DNA of 64,000 nucleotides, taken from assembly GCA_902561155.1 (NCBI GenBank), contig CACEOY010000002.1, forward strand, positions 62,001 through 126,000, written 5' to 3'. The notes under the pieces are model-generated. The model did no database searches. It was not told the DNA's origin and worked only from the letters and a program-made list of their open reading frames with translations. Source of the DNA: an uncultured Pelagibacteraceae bacterium. GTDB taxonomy: Bacteria; Pseudomonadota; Alphaproteobacteria; Pelagibacterales; Pelagibacteraceae. This document shows, piece by piece, positions 41,460-49,734 of the stretch. The translations under genes and the position numbers were made by a program. Position 1 is the first letter of the stretch. Each line of letters starts with the position of its first letter.

Positions 41460-41544
41460 GCGGTCGTGCTGAAACTGGTAGACAGGCACGGTTGAGGGCC
41501 GTGTGGGTTTTCCCATGAGAGTTCGAGTCTCTCCGACCGCACCA
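41460..41544 (+). tRNA. tRNA-Leu (anticodon GAG)
   Basis: An 85-base class II tRNA: acceptor GCGGTCG pairs with CGACCGC, the anticodon stem CACGG/CCGTG encloses loop TTGAGGG with anticodon GAG, a long variable arm (TGGGTTTTCCCA) is characteristic of leucine tRNAs, and the T arm GAGAG/CTCTC surrounds TTCGAGT. The 3' CCA is encoded. It reads CUC/CUU and lies between nadA and formate dehydrogenase. Confidence 0.96.
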
Positions 41545-41574
41545 AAAACAAGGCTAAATCTATCTAAATAAGAA

Positions 41575-41601
41575 TTGACTTTAATAAAAGTAAATAGTCA
41601 A
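41575..41601. promoter_or_regulatory. Inverted repeat upstream of formate dehydrogenase
   Basis: TTGACT at 41575-41580 and AGTCAA at 41596-41601 form a perfect 6-bp inverted repeat separated by 15 bases, ending 8 bases before the ATG at 41610. TTGACT alone could also be a -35 element, but no convincing -10 at 17 bases is seen. The half-site TGACT resembles the arms of the palindrome upstream of proteorhodopsin (49660-49677). This is tentative. Confidence 0.3.
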
Positions 41602-41609
41602 CTGATATT

Positions 41610-42809
41610 ATGAAAATACTTTGCGTTCTTTACGATGATCCAAAAAAAGGGATGCCAAAAAGTTACCCTTTATCAAGTTTACCAAAATTAGATAAATATC
41701 CAGATGGTATGTCACTACCAACTCCTAAAGGAATAGATTTTAAACCTGGAGAATTATTAGGATGTGTATCTGGAGAACTAGGTTTAAGAAAATTTTTAGA
41801 GGCTAACGGACATACGCTAGTAGTCACATCTGATAAAGACGCAAAAGGTTGCAAAGCTGATAAAGAACTTGTTGATGCAGACATAGTAATATCCCAACCC
41901 TTCTGGCCATACTACTTAACCAAAGAAAAAATTGAGTCTGCAAAAAATTTAAAAATGGCTATTACAGCAGGTATCGGCTCTGATCACGTTGATTTGCAGG
42001 CAGCTATGGATAATAAAATAGATGTAGTTGAAGTAACATACTGCAATTCAAGATCAGTTGCGGAGCATATCGTTATGATGATTTTATCTCTTGTAAGAGA
42101 CTACCATAATCAACATTCAATCGTTAAAGACGGAGGCTGGAATATAGCTGATGCAGTTCAAAGATCCTACGATGTAGAAGGTATGCATGTAGGCACAGTT
42201 GCAGCAGGAAGAATAGGTTTAGATGCATTAAGAAAAATGAAACCTTTCGATGTTCATTTACATTACTTTGATAGACACAAATTACCAGACTCAGTCGAAA
42301 AAGAGTTAAACTTAACGTTCCATGAGTCTGTTGAGTCTTTAGTTAAAGTTTGCGACGTCGTAACGATAAATTGTCCTCTTCATCCTGAGACCGAGAACTT
42401 ATTCGATGATCAACTAATTAGTAAAATGAAAAAAGGTGCATACATAATTAATACAGCTAGAGGTAAAATTTGTAATAGAGAAGCTATAGCCAAAGCCTTA
42501 GAGACTGGTCAATTAAGTGGATATGCTGGAGATGTTTGGTTTCCTCAACCAGCGCCAAATGATCATTTATGGAGATCTATGCCAAATCATGGAATGACAC
42601 CTCATACATCAGGAACTTCTTTGTCAGCTCAATTTCGATATGCAGCTGGTGTAAGAGAAATCTTAGAATGTTTTTTTGATAAAAAACCAATTAGAGAACA
42701 GTACTTAATTGTTAAAGACGGGCAGTTAGCTGGAATGGGAGCCCACTCCTACAGCAAAGGAAGTGCAACAGGTGGATCTGAAGAAGCCGCTAAATATAAA
42801 AAAAAATAA
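41610..42809 (+). CDS. fdh: NAD-dependent formate dehydrogenase
   Basis: A 399-aa D-2-hydroxyacid-dehydrogenase-family formate dehydrogenase oxidising formate to CO2 with NADH formation. Key residues occur at the same positions as in the Pseudomonas sp. 101 enzyme: D221 in YFDRH (NAD preference), R284 in TARGK, Q313 in FPQPAPNDH and H332 in TPHTSG. The dinucleotide loop is GTVAAGRIG (195-203). It needs no molybdenum or selenium. It ends one base from the convergent formyl-THF ligase, so two formate-consuming enzymes face each other. A small inverted repeat precedes the start. Confidence 0.96.
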   Translation: MKILCVLYDDPKKGMPKSYPLSSLPKLDKYPDGMSLPTPKGIDFKPGELLGCVSGELGLRKFLEANGHTLVVTSDKDAKGCKADKELVDADIVISQPFWPYYLTKEKIESAKNLKMAITAGIGSDHVDLQAAMDNKIDVVEVTYCNSRSVAEHIVMMILSLVRDYHNQHSIVKDGGWNIADAVQRSYDVEGMHVGTVAAGRIGLDALRKMKPFDVHLHYFDRHKLPDSVEKELNLTFHESVESLVKVCDVVTINCPLHPETENLFDDQLISKMKKGAYIINTARGKICNREAIAKALETGQLSGYAGDVWFPQPAPNDHLWRSMPNHGMTPHTSGTSLSAQFRYAAGVREILECFFDKKPIREQYLIVKDGQLAGMGAHSYSKGSATGGSEEAAKYKKK

Positions 42810-42810
42810 A

Positions 42811-44496
42811 TTAAAACAAACCTTCAATATCACCTTTTTTATTTAATCTAATTTTATCAGCAGAAGGTACTCTTGGTAATCCTGGCATCGTCATTATCGA
42901 TCCACAAATTACTACCACAAATTCAGCACCACTAGACAATCTCACATCTCTTACTTTTAAATTGTGTCCTATAGGTGCCCCTTTTAATTTAGGATCTACT
43001 GAAAAACTATATTGTGTTTTGGCTATACAAATTGGAAAATTTGAGTACCCCGCTTTTTCAATTTTATTAAGTTGGTTTTTAGACTCTTTTGTAAATTCAA
43101 CACCACTTGCTCTATAGATCTCACTTGCAATAATTTCAATTTTTTTTGTTAATGAATTTTTATCCTTGTAAATAAAGTTAAATTTTGATTTTTTTGTTTT
43201 TTTACAAAGCTTTACAACCTTTTCAGCTAAATCTTTCGTACCTTTCCCACCATGTGCCCAGTGAGTACAAAGGCTCACTTTAATATTCAAATTAGCGCAA
43301 AAATCCTCAATTATTTCAATTTCTTTTTTAGTATCTGTTTCAAACCAATTAATAGCTACAATAAGATCTAATCCAAATTTTTTTATATTTTCAATATGCC
43401 TCTCTAGATTTGGAAGACCTTTTTTAAGAGCATTCAAATTTTCTTTTTTTAAATTTTCTTTTAAAACACCACCATGCATTTTTAGCGCCCTAATTGTTGC
43501 AACTAGGACAACGCATTTCGGTTGAAGACCTGCTTTTCGACATTTGATATCTAAAAACTTTTCTGCCCCTAAATCCGCACCAAATCCTGCTTCAGTAACT
43601 ACGTAATCTGACAATCTTAATGCAGTTTTAGTAGCTAAGATTGAATTACATCCATGAGCGATATTTGCGAAAGGACCACCATGGATAATTGCAAGATTAT
43701 TTTCTAAAGTTTGAACTGCATTTGGTCTAAACGCCTCTTTTAATAATACCGTCATGGGTCCTTGAGCTTTTAAATCTTTTGCAAAAATAGGTTTTTTGTT
43801 TTTTGTATATGCAATTGTAATATTTCCAATTTTTCTCTCTAATTCACCAATGTCATTTGATAAACAGAAAATAGCCATGACCTCAGAGGCTACAGTAATA
43901 TCAAAACTATCATTTCTGGGATGGTTAGCTTTAAGCTGCTCTAAATTAATTTTTATTTTTCTTAAACTTCTATCATTTAAATCTAAGACTCTTTTCCAAA
44001 CAATATTTTCTATGTCTATATTCAATTTATTCCCCCAATAGATATGATTATCAATCAACGCTGATAATAAGTTATGAGCAGTTGTAATAGCGTGAAAATC
44101 CCCTGTAAAATGCAAATTAATTCTTTCCATTGGTACTACTTGAGCATAACCACCTCCAGCAGCTCCACCTTTCATTCCAAATGACGGACCTAAACTTGGC
44201 TCTCTTAAACAAACAATTGATTTCATCCCAATCTTATTCAAACCATCATTTAATCCAACCGAGGTAGTCGTTTTGCCTTCTCCAGCAGGAGTTGGTGTAA
44301 TTGCAGTTACCAGCACTAGATTTTTTTCTTTTTCTTTAAGTGTTTTAATATATCTTAAATTTATTTTTGCTACATGGCGACCCATTGGGCTAAATGCAAA
44401 AGGAGTATCAGGAATTTTGAATTTTTTTAAAATATTGCCGATCGGCTGCATTTTTGCTTTTCTAGCAATTTCAATATCAGACTTAATTTTAACCAT
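42811..44496 (-). CDS. fhs: Formate-tetrahydrofolate ligase
   Basis: A 561-aa enzyme (10-formyl-THF synthetase) loading formate on tetrahydrofolate at the cost of ATP. The N-terminal [20 protein letters not shown] (about 66-85) is the P-loop region, followed by [28 protein letters not shown] (97-124), [33 protein letters not shown] and GVEFTKES; the C-terminus has [10 protein letters not shown]. The start is well placed with no alternative conserved region upstream. It links the formate pool to C1-folate biosynthesis (or, in reverse, folate C1 units to formate and ATP). Confidence 0.98.
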   Translation of the reverse strand: MVKIKSDIEIARKAKMQPIGNILKKFKIPDTPFAFSPMGRHVAKINLRYIKTLKEKEKNLVLVTAITPTPAGEGKTTTSVGLNDGLNKIGMKSIVCLREPSLGPSFGMKGGAAGGGYAQVVPMERINLHFTGDFHAITTAHNLLSALIDNHIYWGNKLNIDIENIVWKRVLDLNDRSLRKIKINLEQLKANHPRNDSFDITVASEVMAIFCLSNDIGELERKIGNITIAYTKNKKPIFAKDLKAQGPMTVLLKEAFRPNAVQTLENNLAIIHGGPFANIAHGCNSILATKTALRLSDYVVTEAGFGADLGAEKFLDIKCRKAGLQPKCVVLVATIRALKMHGGVLKENLKKENLNALKKGLPNLERHIENIKKFGLDLIVAINWFETDTKKEIEIIEDFCANLNIKVSLCTHWAHGGKGTKDLAEKVVKLCKKTKKSKFNFIYKDKNSLTKKIEIIASEIYRASGVEFTKESKNQLNKIEKAGYSNFPICIAKTQYSFSVDPKLKGAPIGHNLKVRDVRLSSGAEFVVVICGSIMTMPGLPRVPSADKIRLNKKGDIEGLF

Positions 44497-44570
44497 TAGA
44501 ACTCCTATATATAAAAATTAAACCTGTGTATACAAATCATTATTTTTTCAATTTAGCCATTATAGGAAAT

Positions 44571-44705
44571 ATGTTATATTTCGAAATGGTCGAGTTTATT
44601 AGAAAAAGAAGAAAGATAATTCTTATTGTCCTTATTGTATTATTTATAGAGTTAAGTGGTTATGGTATTTTGGCATCACTATCGAGACTGCTTAGTGCCC
44701 TTTAA
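44571..44705 (+). CDS. Small single-pass membrane protein (unlisted short ORF)
   Basis: A 44-codon open frame in the gap between fhs and the racemase gene. From the second in-frame Met (44586) it is 39 aa: a basic N-terminus VEFIRKRRK, then a hydrophobic helix IILIVLIVLFIELSGYGILA, ending SLSRLLSAL. Positive residues before the helix predict an N-in, single-pass inner-membrane protein. AGGA at 44564-44567 lies close to the first ATG (44571), so the start is uncertain between the two. It overlaps the end of the convergent racemase gene by 27 bases. It has no recognisable family and expression is unproven. Confidence 0.5.
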   Translation: MLYFEMVEFIRKRRKIILIVLIVLFIELSGYGILASLSRLLSAL

Positions 44706-45395
44706 ATTATATTTTTTCATCGCTGCTTTTGCTAAAATTAAATTAGGATCAAAAAAGGTTTTTGAAGATTTTACTTTTTTAAAAGACTTATAAGCGAATA
44801 TTGCTACAGGAAGTTCAGTGCAAGCAAGAATAATTTTTTTACATTTCATTTTTAAAAGATACTTTATAACTGGCTTAATTACTTTTTCTGCCTCTTTCAC
44901 CTTACCTTTTTTTACGAAGTTAATAGACTTATTTACATTTCTTTTTTGTAAGCTTTGTGTTGGCTCAATTAAATTATATCTTTTTTCAAAAAATTTGTGA
45001 TAGATTTTAGTACTTAGTGTACTTTCAGTTGCCAGAATTCCAACTTTAGATCCACGAGCGCAATTTTTTTTAGCAAACGCAAATACTTCTTTAGGCATAC
45101 TTAGTATTGGAATCTTTACGTTTTTTTTTAAATCATCGAACCAATGATGTGCGGTATTACATGGAATAGTAATGAATTTACAATTATTTTTTTGTAAAAA
45201 AACACAACCTTGATATAAACTTCTATAAACCTTCTTATAAACTCTTTTGTCACTCAATCTTTTAGGTACATCAGACTTATTATATAAAATGAAAATTGGA
45301 TATTTTTGATCTAGTTTACCTCTATATAATTTTGCCAACTTCGCGGAAAAATCTAAACCAGCTTGAGTACCCATGCCACCTAAAATCCCTATCAT
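44679..45395 (-). CDS. Aspartate/glutamate racemase family protein
   Basis: A 238-aa PLP-independent racemase-fold protein. N-terminal MIGILGGMGTQAGLDFSAKL is the aspartate-racemase form, and the two catalytic cysteines are visible: C79 in TIPCNTAHHW and C192 in LACTELPV. TAHHW after the first Cys is typical of the broad YgeA/RacX group, so the substrate could be aspartate, glutamate or another amino acid. The start lies 2 bases after the ygfZ-like stop, suggesting one transcript. The 3' end overlaps the small membrane ORF on the other strand. Confidence 0.88.
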   Translation of the reverse strand: MIGILGGMGTQAGLDFSAKLAKLYRGKLDQKYPIFILYNKSDVPKRLSDKRVYKKVYRSLYQGCVFLQKNNCKFITIPCNTAHHWFDDLKKNVKIPILSMPKEVFAFAKKNCARGSKVGILATESTLSTKIYHKFFEKRYNLIEPTQSLQKRNVNKSINFVKKGKVKEAEKVIKPVIKYLLKMKCKKIILACTELPVAIFAYKSFKKVKSSKTFFDPNLILAKAAMKKYNLKGTKQSR

Positions 45396-45397
45396 AA

Positions 45398-46270
45398 TTA
45401 AATTATTTTTGCTTTTTGTTTACCCACTAAAATTTCTTTATTTTTTAATTCTGATAAATTTTTATTGAAAATATTAATTAATCCAAAAGGGTAGGGACTG
45501 CCAATTAAAAGTTTACCAATTGATTCACCATTTAATATAATCTCGCTTCCAATTTTTAAATTATCTTCTGATATTAATGGCAACAGTTTCTTTCTTATTT
45601 TATTTTTTAATTTCATTCTTGCTGTATTTTCTTGGCCTATGTAACACCCTTTTTTAAAATCTATTGCTAAAAAATCCTCAAAATTAGCCTCAAGTCCAAA
45701 TAAGTTATTTTGTAATTCTCTCAAGTTTTTAATTGGTACCCCAGCCTCATGAGCCACACTAAAATAATTGTTATTGTCTTCAATTTTAAGTGCTAATTTT
45801 TTTATAGTTAGATATAATTTCTCAAGATTTGATAAAACTCTTGTTCCCAATTTTTTTGATCGCGGGTCCTTAAAAACAGCGCTATCTCTATATATAATGG
45901 TTTGAGCATTCTTATTCTCTTGTTTTTTTATTTCCTCAAATTTTTCATTTGAAATCACACCCACAACATAATTATTAGAAACACTATTAATTTTAACATC
46001 TGAATTAAGTTTATATTTTTCTAGAAAAATTTTTAATTCATCTACATATTCTTCTGGACTATCTAAATAATATCCATCATTTGATTTTATTACAAAAAAT
46101 TCATAAAGATATTTTCCTTGAGGAGTAAAAATTCCTGAAAAGATACTATTTTCTTTATTAACATTACTTATATTGTTTGTAATAATATTTTGAAGAAATT
46201 CTTTAGCATCTTTTCCGACAATTGAGATAATACCTCTATCTTTTAAAATATTTATTTGATCTTTTTTCAT
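45398..46270 (-). CDS. ygfZ: Folate-binding YgfZ-like protein (GcvT-related)
   Basis: A 290-aa YgfZ/IBA57-type protein assisting maturation or repair of [4Fe-4S] enzymes in a folate-dependent way. The signature KGCYIGQE (207-214, with C209) is followed by TARMKLKNKIRKKLLPL, typical of the family. The N-terminal DRGIISIVGKDAKEFLQNIITN region matches the folate-binding GcvT-like fold. Client Fe-S proteins in the window could include NadA. It is divergent from dihydroorotase across 36 bases. Confidence 0.9.
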   Translation of the reverse strand: MKKDQINILKDRGIISIVGKDAKEFLQNIITNNISNVNKENSIFSGIFTPQGKYLYEFFVIKSNDGYYLDSPEEYVDELKIFLEKYKLNSDVKINSVSNNYVVGVISNEKFEEIKKQENKNAQTIIYRDSAVFKDPRSKKLGTRVLSNLEKLYLTIKKLALKIEDNNNYFSVAHEAGVPIKNLRELQNNLFGLEANFEDFLAIDFKKGCYIGQENTARMKLKNKIRKKLLPLISEDNLKIGSEIILNGESIGKLLIGSPYPFGLINIFNKNLSELKNKEILVGKQKAKII

Positions 46271-46306
46271 TTTCCTTATTTTTATTGTATATTATACTTA
46301 TAACTT

Positions 46307-47620
46307 ATGTCTGATAATAATAGCCTCATCATAAAAAACGGATCTTGTTATATTAATGGTAAGCTAGAAAACTCTGATATTACAATATCAGATGGGAAAA
46401 TTAGATCAATCGGCAAAGCAGATCTTAATAATCATAAAGTTTATGATGCGAAAAACAAAGTTATTTTACCTGGCATTATAGATACTCAAGTTCATTTTAG
46501 AGAGCCAGGTTCAACAGATTCTGAAGACTTAGAGAGCGGAAGTAGAGCTGCAGTTCTTGGAGGTGTGACATCTTTATTTGAAATGCCTAATACTAATCCA
46601 CCAACAGCTAATCTAGTTGAATTTGAAAAGAAACTTCAAGCAGCTAAAAATAGAATGCATAGTAATTATGCATTTTACTTTGGAGCAACTCCTACTAATA
46701 CTGATCAACTTGCGAAACTTAAAAATGTTGAAGGTTGTTGTGGTGTTAAACTTTTTGCCGGTTCCTCTACAGGAAATTTATTAGTGGACAAAGAGGCTGA
46801 TATTGAAAAAGTTATATCAAGTAGCGATAGAGTTGTTTCTATTCATTCTGAAGATGAGGAGATTATTAATTTACGAAAAAAATTTATAAAAAAAGGGGAT
46901 GTTCATTCTCACCCTGAATGGAGAAACGTTGAATGTGCAATATCATCAACTCGTAGAATGGTAAAAATTGCAGAAAGATTTAATAAAAAAATCCATATAT
47001 TGCATGTTACCACTAAAGAAGAAGTAGATTTTTTATCAATGCATAAAAAAAATGTTACCTTCGAAACTACTCCTCAACATTTAACAATGTATGCTCCAGA
47101 TTGTTATGAAAAATTAGGTACTTATGCTCAAATGAATCCACCATTACGCGGCAAAGAACATTATGATCGGCTTTGGACTGCCATTAAAAATAATATTGTT
47201 GATGTATTAGGATCAGATCATGCACCTCATTTAAAGATTAATAAAGATAAAGAATATCCTAATACTCCATCAGGGATGCCGGGAGTTCAAACTATTTTTC
47301 CAGTTATGATTGATCATGTTAATAATGGGAAATTAACTCTTAACCAACTCATAAATTTGATGTGTGAAAATCCTTGCCGAATATTTGGAATTAAAAATAA
47401 AGGTTTTATTAAAGAGGGTTATGATGCTGATTTGACTATAGTCGATATGAATAAAGAGGTGACAATTAAGAATGAGATGATTGCTAGCAAATGTGGTTGG
47501 ACACCATTTCATAACTATAAAGTGAAAGGATTTCCAGTAGGAACAATTATTAATGGAATTTTAGTAATGGCTGATGGAAAAGTAATAGCAGAGTCCAAGG
47601 GAAAACCTTTAAGTTTTTAA
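46307..47620 (+). CDS. pyrC: Dihydroorotase, class I-like
   Basis: A 437-aa amidohydrolase of the class I dihydroorotase group (pyrimidine synthesis: carbamoyl-aspartate to dihydroorotate). The motif usually reading DxHVHxRxPG is DTQVHFREPG here (residues about 59-68), so the first metal histidine is Gln. The other ligand regions are intact: VKLFAGSSTG (Lys), SIHSEDEE, KIHILHVTT and GSDHAPH. The DTQVH variant is, to my knowledge, frequent in alphaproteobacterial homologues. It overlaps prpE tail-to-tail by 12 bases. A hydantoinase/allantoinase role cannot be fully excluded. Confidence 0.88.
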   Translation: MSDNNSLIIKNGSCYINGKLENSDITISDGKIRSIGKADLNNHKVYDAKNKVILPGIIDTQVHFREPGSTDSEDLESGSRAAVLGGVTSLFEMPNTNPPTANLVEFEKKLQAAKNRMHSNYAFYFGATPTNTDQLAKLKNVEGCCGVKLFAGSSTGNLLVDKEADIEKVISSSDRVVSIHSEDEEIINLRKKFIKKGDVHSHPEWRNVECAISSTRRMVKIAERFNKKIHILHVTTKEEVDFLSMHKKNVTFETTPQHLTMYAPDCYEKLGTYAQMNPPLRGKEHYDRLWTAIKNNIVDVLGSDHAPHLKINKDKEYPNTPSGMPGVQTIFPVMIDHVNNGKLTLNQLINLMCENPCRIFGIKNKGFIKEGYDADLTIVDMNKEVTIKNEMIASKCGWTPFHNYKVKGFPVGTIINGILVMADGKVIAESKGKPLSF

Positions 47621-49507
47621 AATATTATTTTTAATTAAATCCTCTTTAATCTCATCGAGAATTAATGGATCATCTATTGTAGCTGGCATTTTGTAAGGCT
47701 CATTATCTGCAATTTTTCTCACAGTCCCTCTTAATATTTTTCCTGATCTTGTTTTTGGTAATCTTTTAACAACAATAGCTATTTTAAAAGCTGCAACTGG
47801 GCCAACTTTATCTCTCACCATTGAAACACATTCTTTTATTATTTCTTCATTTTTTTGTTGTACGCCATCCTTAAGAGCTAACAGTCCAATTGGTAACTGT
47901 CCTTTAAGTTTATCTGCGATACCTAGCACTGCACATTCAGCAACAGACTTATGTTCAGCTAGTACTTCTTCAATTGCTCCTGTTGAAAGTCTATGTCCAG
48001 CAACATTTATAATATCGTCGGTTCTAGACATTATCCAAACGTATCCATCTTCATCAATATGTCCCGCATCGTATGTTTGATAATAACCTGGGTAATTAGT
48101 CATATAATTTTCTTTATATCTTTTGTCTGCTCCCCATAAAGTTGGAAATGTACCTGGAGGTAAGGGAAGTTTCACAACTATATCTCCCATTTTTCCAGGA
48201 CCAACTTCTTTTCCCTCAGAATTTAAAACTTTAAGATCGTACCCAGGCACTGGTTTAAATGCAGATCCGTATTTAACTGAAAACTTTTCTATACCAGTAC
48301 AGCTAGATGTAATTGCCCAACTCGTCTCTGTTTGCCACCAATGATCTATAACTGGTGAATTAGATAAATTTTCAAACCATTTTATTGTATCGGGGTCAGC
48401 TCTCTCACCAGCTAAAAACAATGTATCAAAGTTACTTAAATCATATTTTTTGAAAAATTTACCCTCAGGATCTTCTTTTTTAATTGCTCTGATAGCAGTT
48501 GGAGCAGTGAATAAAGATTTCACTTTATGTTCAGAAATTACTCTCCAAAAAACTCCTGCATCAGGAGTTCCAACTGGTTTTCCCTCAAAAAGAATTGTAG
48601 TACATCCATAAAATAAAGGTGCGTACACGATATAAGAGTGACCAACTATCCATCCAATATCACTTGCTGACCACCAAACATCATCTTGATTAATGTTGTA
48701 AATATTTTTCATAGTCCATTTTAGCGCTACTATGTGTCCACCAATATCTCTCACTATACCTTTAGGAAGACCTGTTGTTCCTGATGTATAAAGTATATAA
48801 GCGTAATCGTTGGCATTCATTTCAACACAATCTTCATTTTTTGCATCTTTAAGAGAATCTTCCCAGCTTATATCTATTTTTGAGTCTAGAACTGCTTTAT
48901 TTTTATCTCTTTGAAAAATTATACATTTACTAGGCTTGTGTTTTGATAGTTCTAAAGCTTTATTAAGAAGTGGTTTATATTCAACAACACGTCCAGGCTC
49001 ATAACCACAAGAGGCAGAAACAATAATTTTTGCTTTAGAATCATCTATTCTACTAGCTAACTCGTTTGCAGCAAAACCACCAAAGACAACTGAATGAATT
49101 GCTCCTATTCTTCCACACGCCAACATTGCGACTACAGCTTCTGGTATCATCGGCATATAAATTATTACACGATCACCTTTATTTATTCCTTGATTTTTAA
49201 GCGCCCCTGCAAATAAAGATACTTTCTCTTTAAGTTGATTGTAAGTAAAAGTTTTTTTTGTTCCTGTAATTGGACTATCATAAATAATTGCTAACTTTTC
49301 TCCTCTGCCATTATCTATATGAAAATCAATTGCGTTGTAACAAGTGTTTGTTATGCCATCTTCATACCATTTATAAAAAGGAGGGTTAGAAGAGTTTAAG
49401 ATTTTCTTTGGTTTCTTATACCAAAAAATATTTTCAGCTACTTCTTTCCAAAAATTTTCTTTTTGGCTTATCGAAGAATCGTATATTTCCTTATATTTGC
49501 CCTGCAA
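47609..49507 (-). CDS. prpE: Propionyl-CoA synthetase (acetyl-CoA synthetase-like)
   Basis: A 632-aa AMP-forming acyl-CoA ligase. The ATP motif is YILYTSGTTGLPKGIVRDIGG, followed by WWSASDIGWIVGHSYIVYAPL, DHWWQTETSW, the DDIINVAGHRLSTG hinge and the catalytic-lysine motif PKTRSGKILRGT; the ending RKIADNEPYKMPATIDDP is PrpE-like rather than Acs-like. It activates propionate, or possibly acetate. The divergent 227-base gap to proteorhodopsin should hold its promoter and a weak A/T-rich hairpin. Confidence 0.9.
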   Translation of the reverse strand: MQGKYKEIYDSSISQKENFWKEVAENIFWYKKPKKILNSSNPPFYKWYEDGITNTCYNAIDFHIDNGRGEKLAIIYDSPITGTKKTFTYNQLKEKVSLFAGALKNQGINKGDRVIIYMPMIPEAVVAMLACGRIGAIHSVVFGGFAANELASRIDDSKAKIIVSASCGYEPGRVVEYKPLLNKALELSKHKPSKCIIFQRDKNKAVLDSKIDISWEDSLKDAKNEDCVEMNANDYAYILYTSGTTGLPKGIVRDIGGHIVALKWTMKNIYNINQDDVWWSASDIGWIVGHSYIVYAPLFYGCTTILFEGKPVGTPDAGVFWRVISEHKVKSLFTAPTAIRAIKKEDPEGKFFKKYDLSNFDTLFLAGERADPDTIKWFENLSNSPVIDHWWQTETSWAITSSCTGIEKFSVKYGSAFKPVPGYDLKVLNSEGKEVGPGKMGDIVVKLPLPPGTFPTLWGADKRYKENYMTNYPGYYQTYDAGHIDEDGYVWIMSRTDDIINVAGHRLSTGAIEEVLAEHKSVAECAVLGIADKLKGQLPIGLLALKDGVQQKNEEIIKECVSMVRDKVGPVAAFKIAIVVKRLPKTRSGKILRGTVRKIADNEPYKMPATIDDPLILDEIKEDLIKNNILKT

Positions 49508-49559
49508 ATCAGCTCCTATGAATTTATGTGTTTAACCCATACTAAACAGAAATATCCCC

Positions 49560-49600
49560 AAAAAAAACCCAAAAATCCAATAAATACGGGGTTTTTTTTT
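49560..49600. terminator. Possible bidirectional A/T-tract hairpin in the prpE-proteorhodopsin gap
   Basis: Eight A followed by CCC (49560-49570) can pair with GGG followed by T residues (49589-49599) around an 18-base loop. Both strands end in a T-rich run, so it could act in either direction, but the stem has only three G-C pairs and the loop is long. It lies between divergent genes, where it might block antisense read-through or affect the prpE leader. Weak call. Confidence 0.3.
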
Positions 49601-49659
49601 CAAAAAAAGACTTCACTGTAACACTTATTTTTATTATGGTTCCGTCCAACTATTCTACT

Positions 49660-49677
49660 AATGACTATTTAGTCATT
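49660..49677. promoter_or_regulatory. Perfect inverted repeat upstream of proteorhodopsin (site 1)
   Basis: AATGACTATTTAGTCATT: two perfect 8-bp arms (AATGACTA/TAGTCATT) around a 2-base centre, ending 57 bases before the proteorhodopsin ATG. The geometry suits a dimeric regulator or a short cruciform. A second perfect palindrome follows 8 bases later. No regulator can be named. Confidence 0.5.
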
Positions 49678-49685
49678 TAATAGAA

Positions 49686-49701
49686 AGTTTATTAATAAAC
49701 T
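49686..49701. promoter_or_regulatory. Perfect 16-bp palindrome upstream of proteorhodopsin (site 2)
   Basis: AGTTTATTAATAAACT is perfectly self-complementary with no spacer. It begins 8 bases after site 1 and ends 33 bases before the ATG; the two centres are 25 bases apart. TATTAAT inside it could serve as, or overlap, a -10 element, which would let a bound protein block or position RNA polymerase. Function is inferred from position only. Confidence 0.45.
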
Positions 49702-49722
49702 AAAAATAGAAAACTAACTAAC

Positions 49723-49729
49723 GAGGGGG
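49723..49729 (+). promoter_or_regulatory. Strong Shine-Dalgarno of proteorhodopsin
   Basis: GAGGGGG, 5 bases before the ATG at 49735, is an unusually clear ribosome-binding site for this window, where most genes overlap their neighbour and lack one. It fits high translation of the photoprotein. The only comparable site is before the aldehyde dehydrogenase gene at 59329. Confidence 0.75.
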
Positions 49730-49734
49730 TTTTC

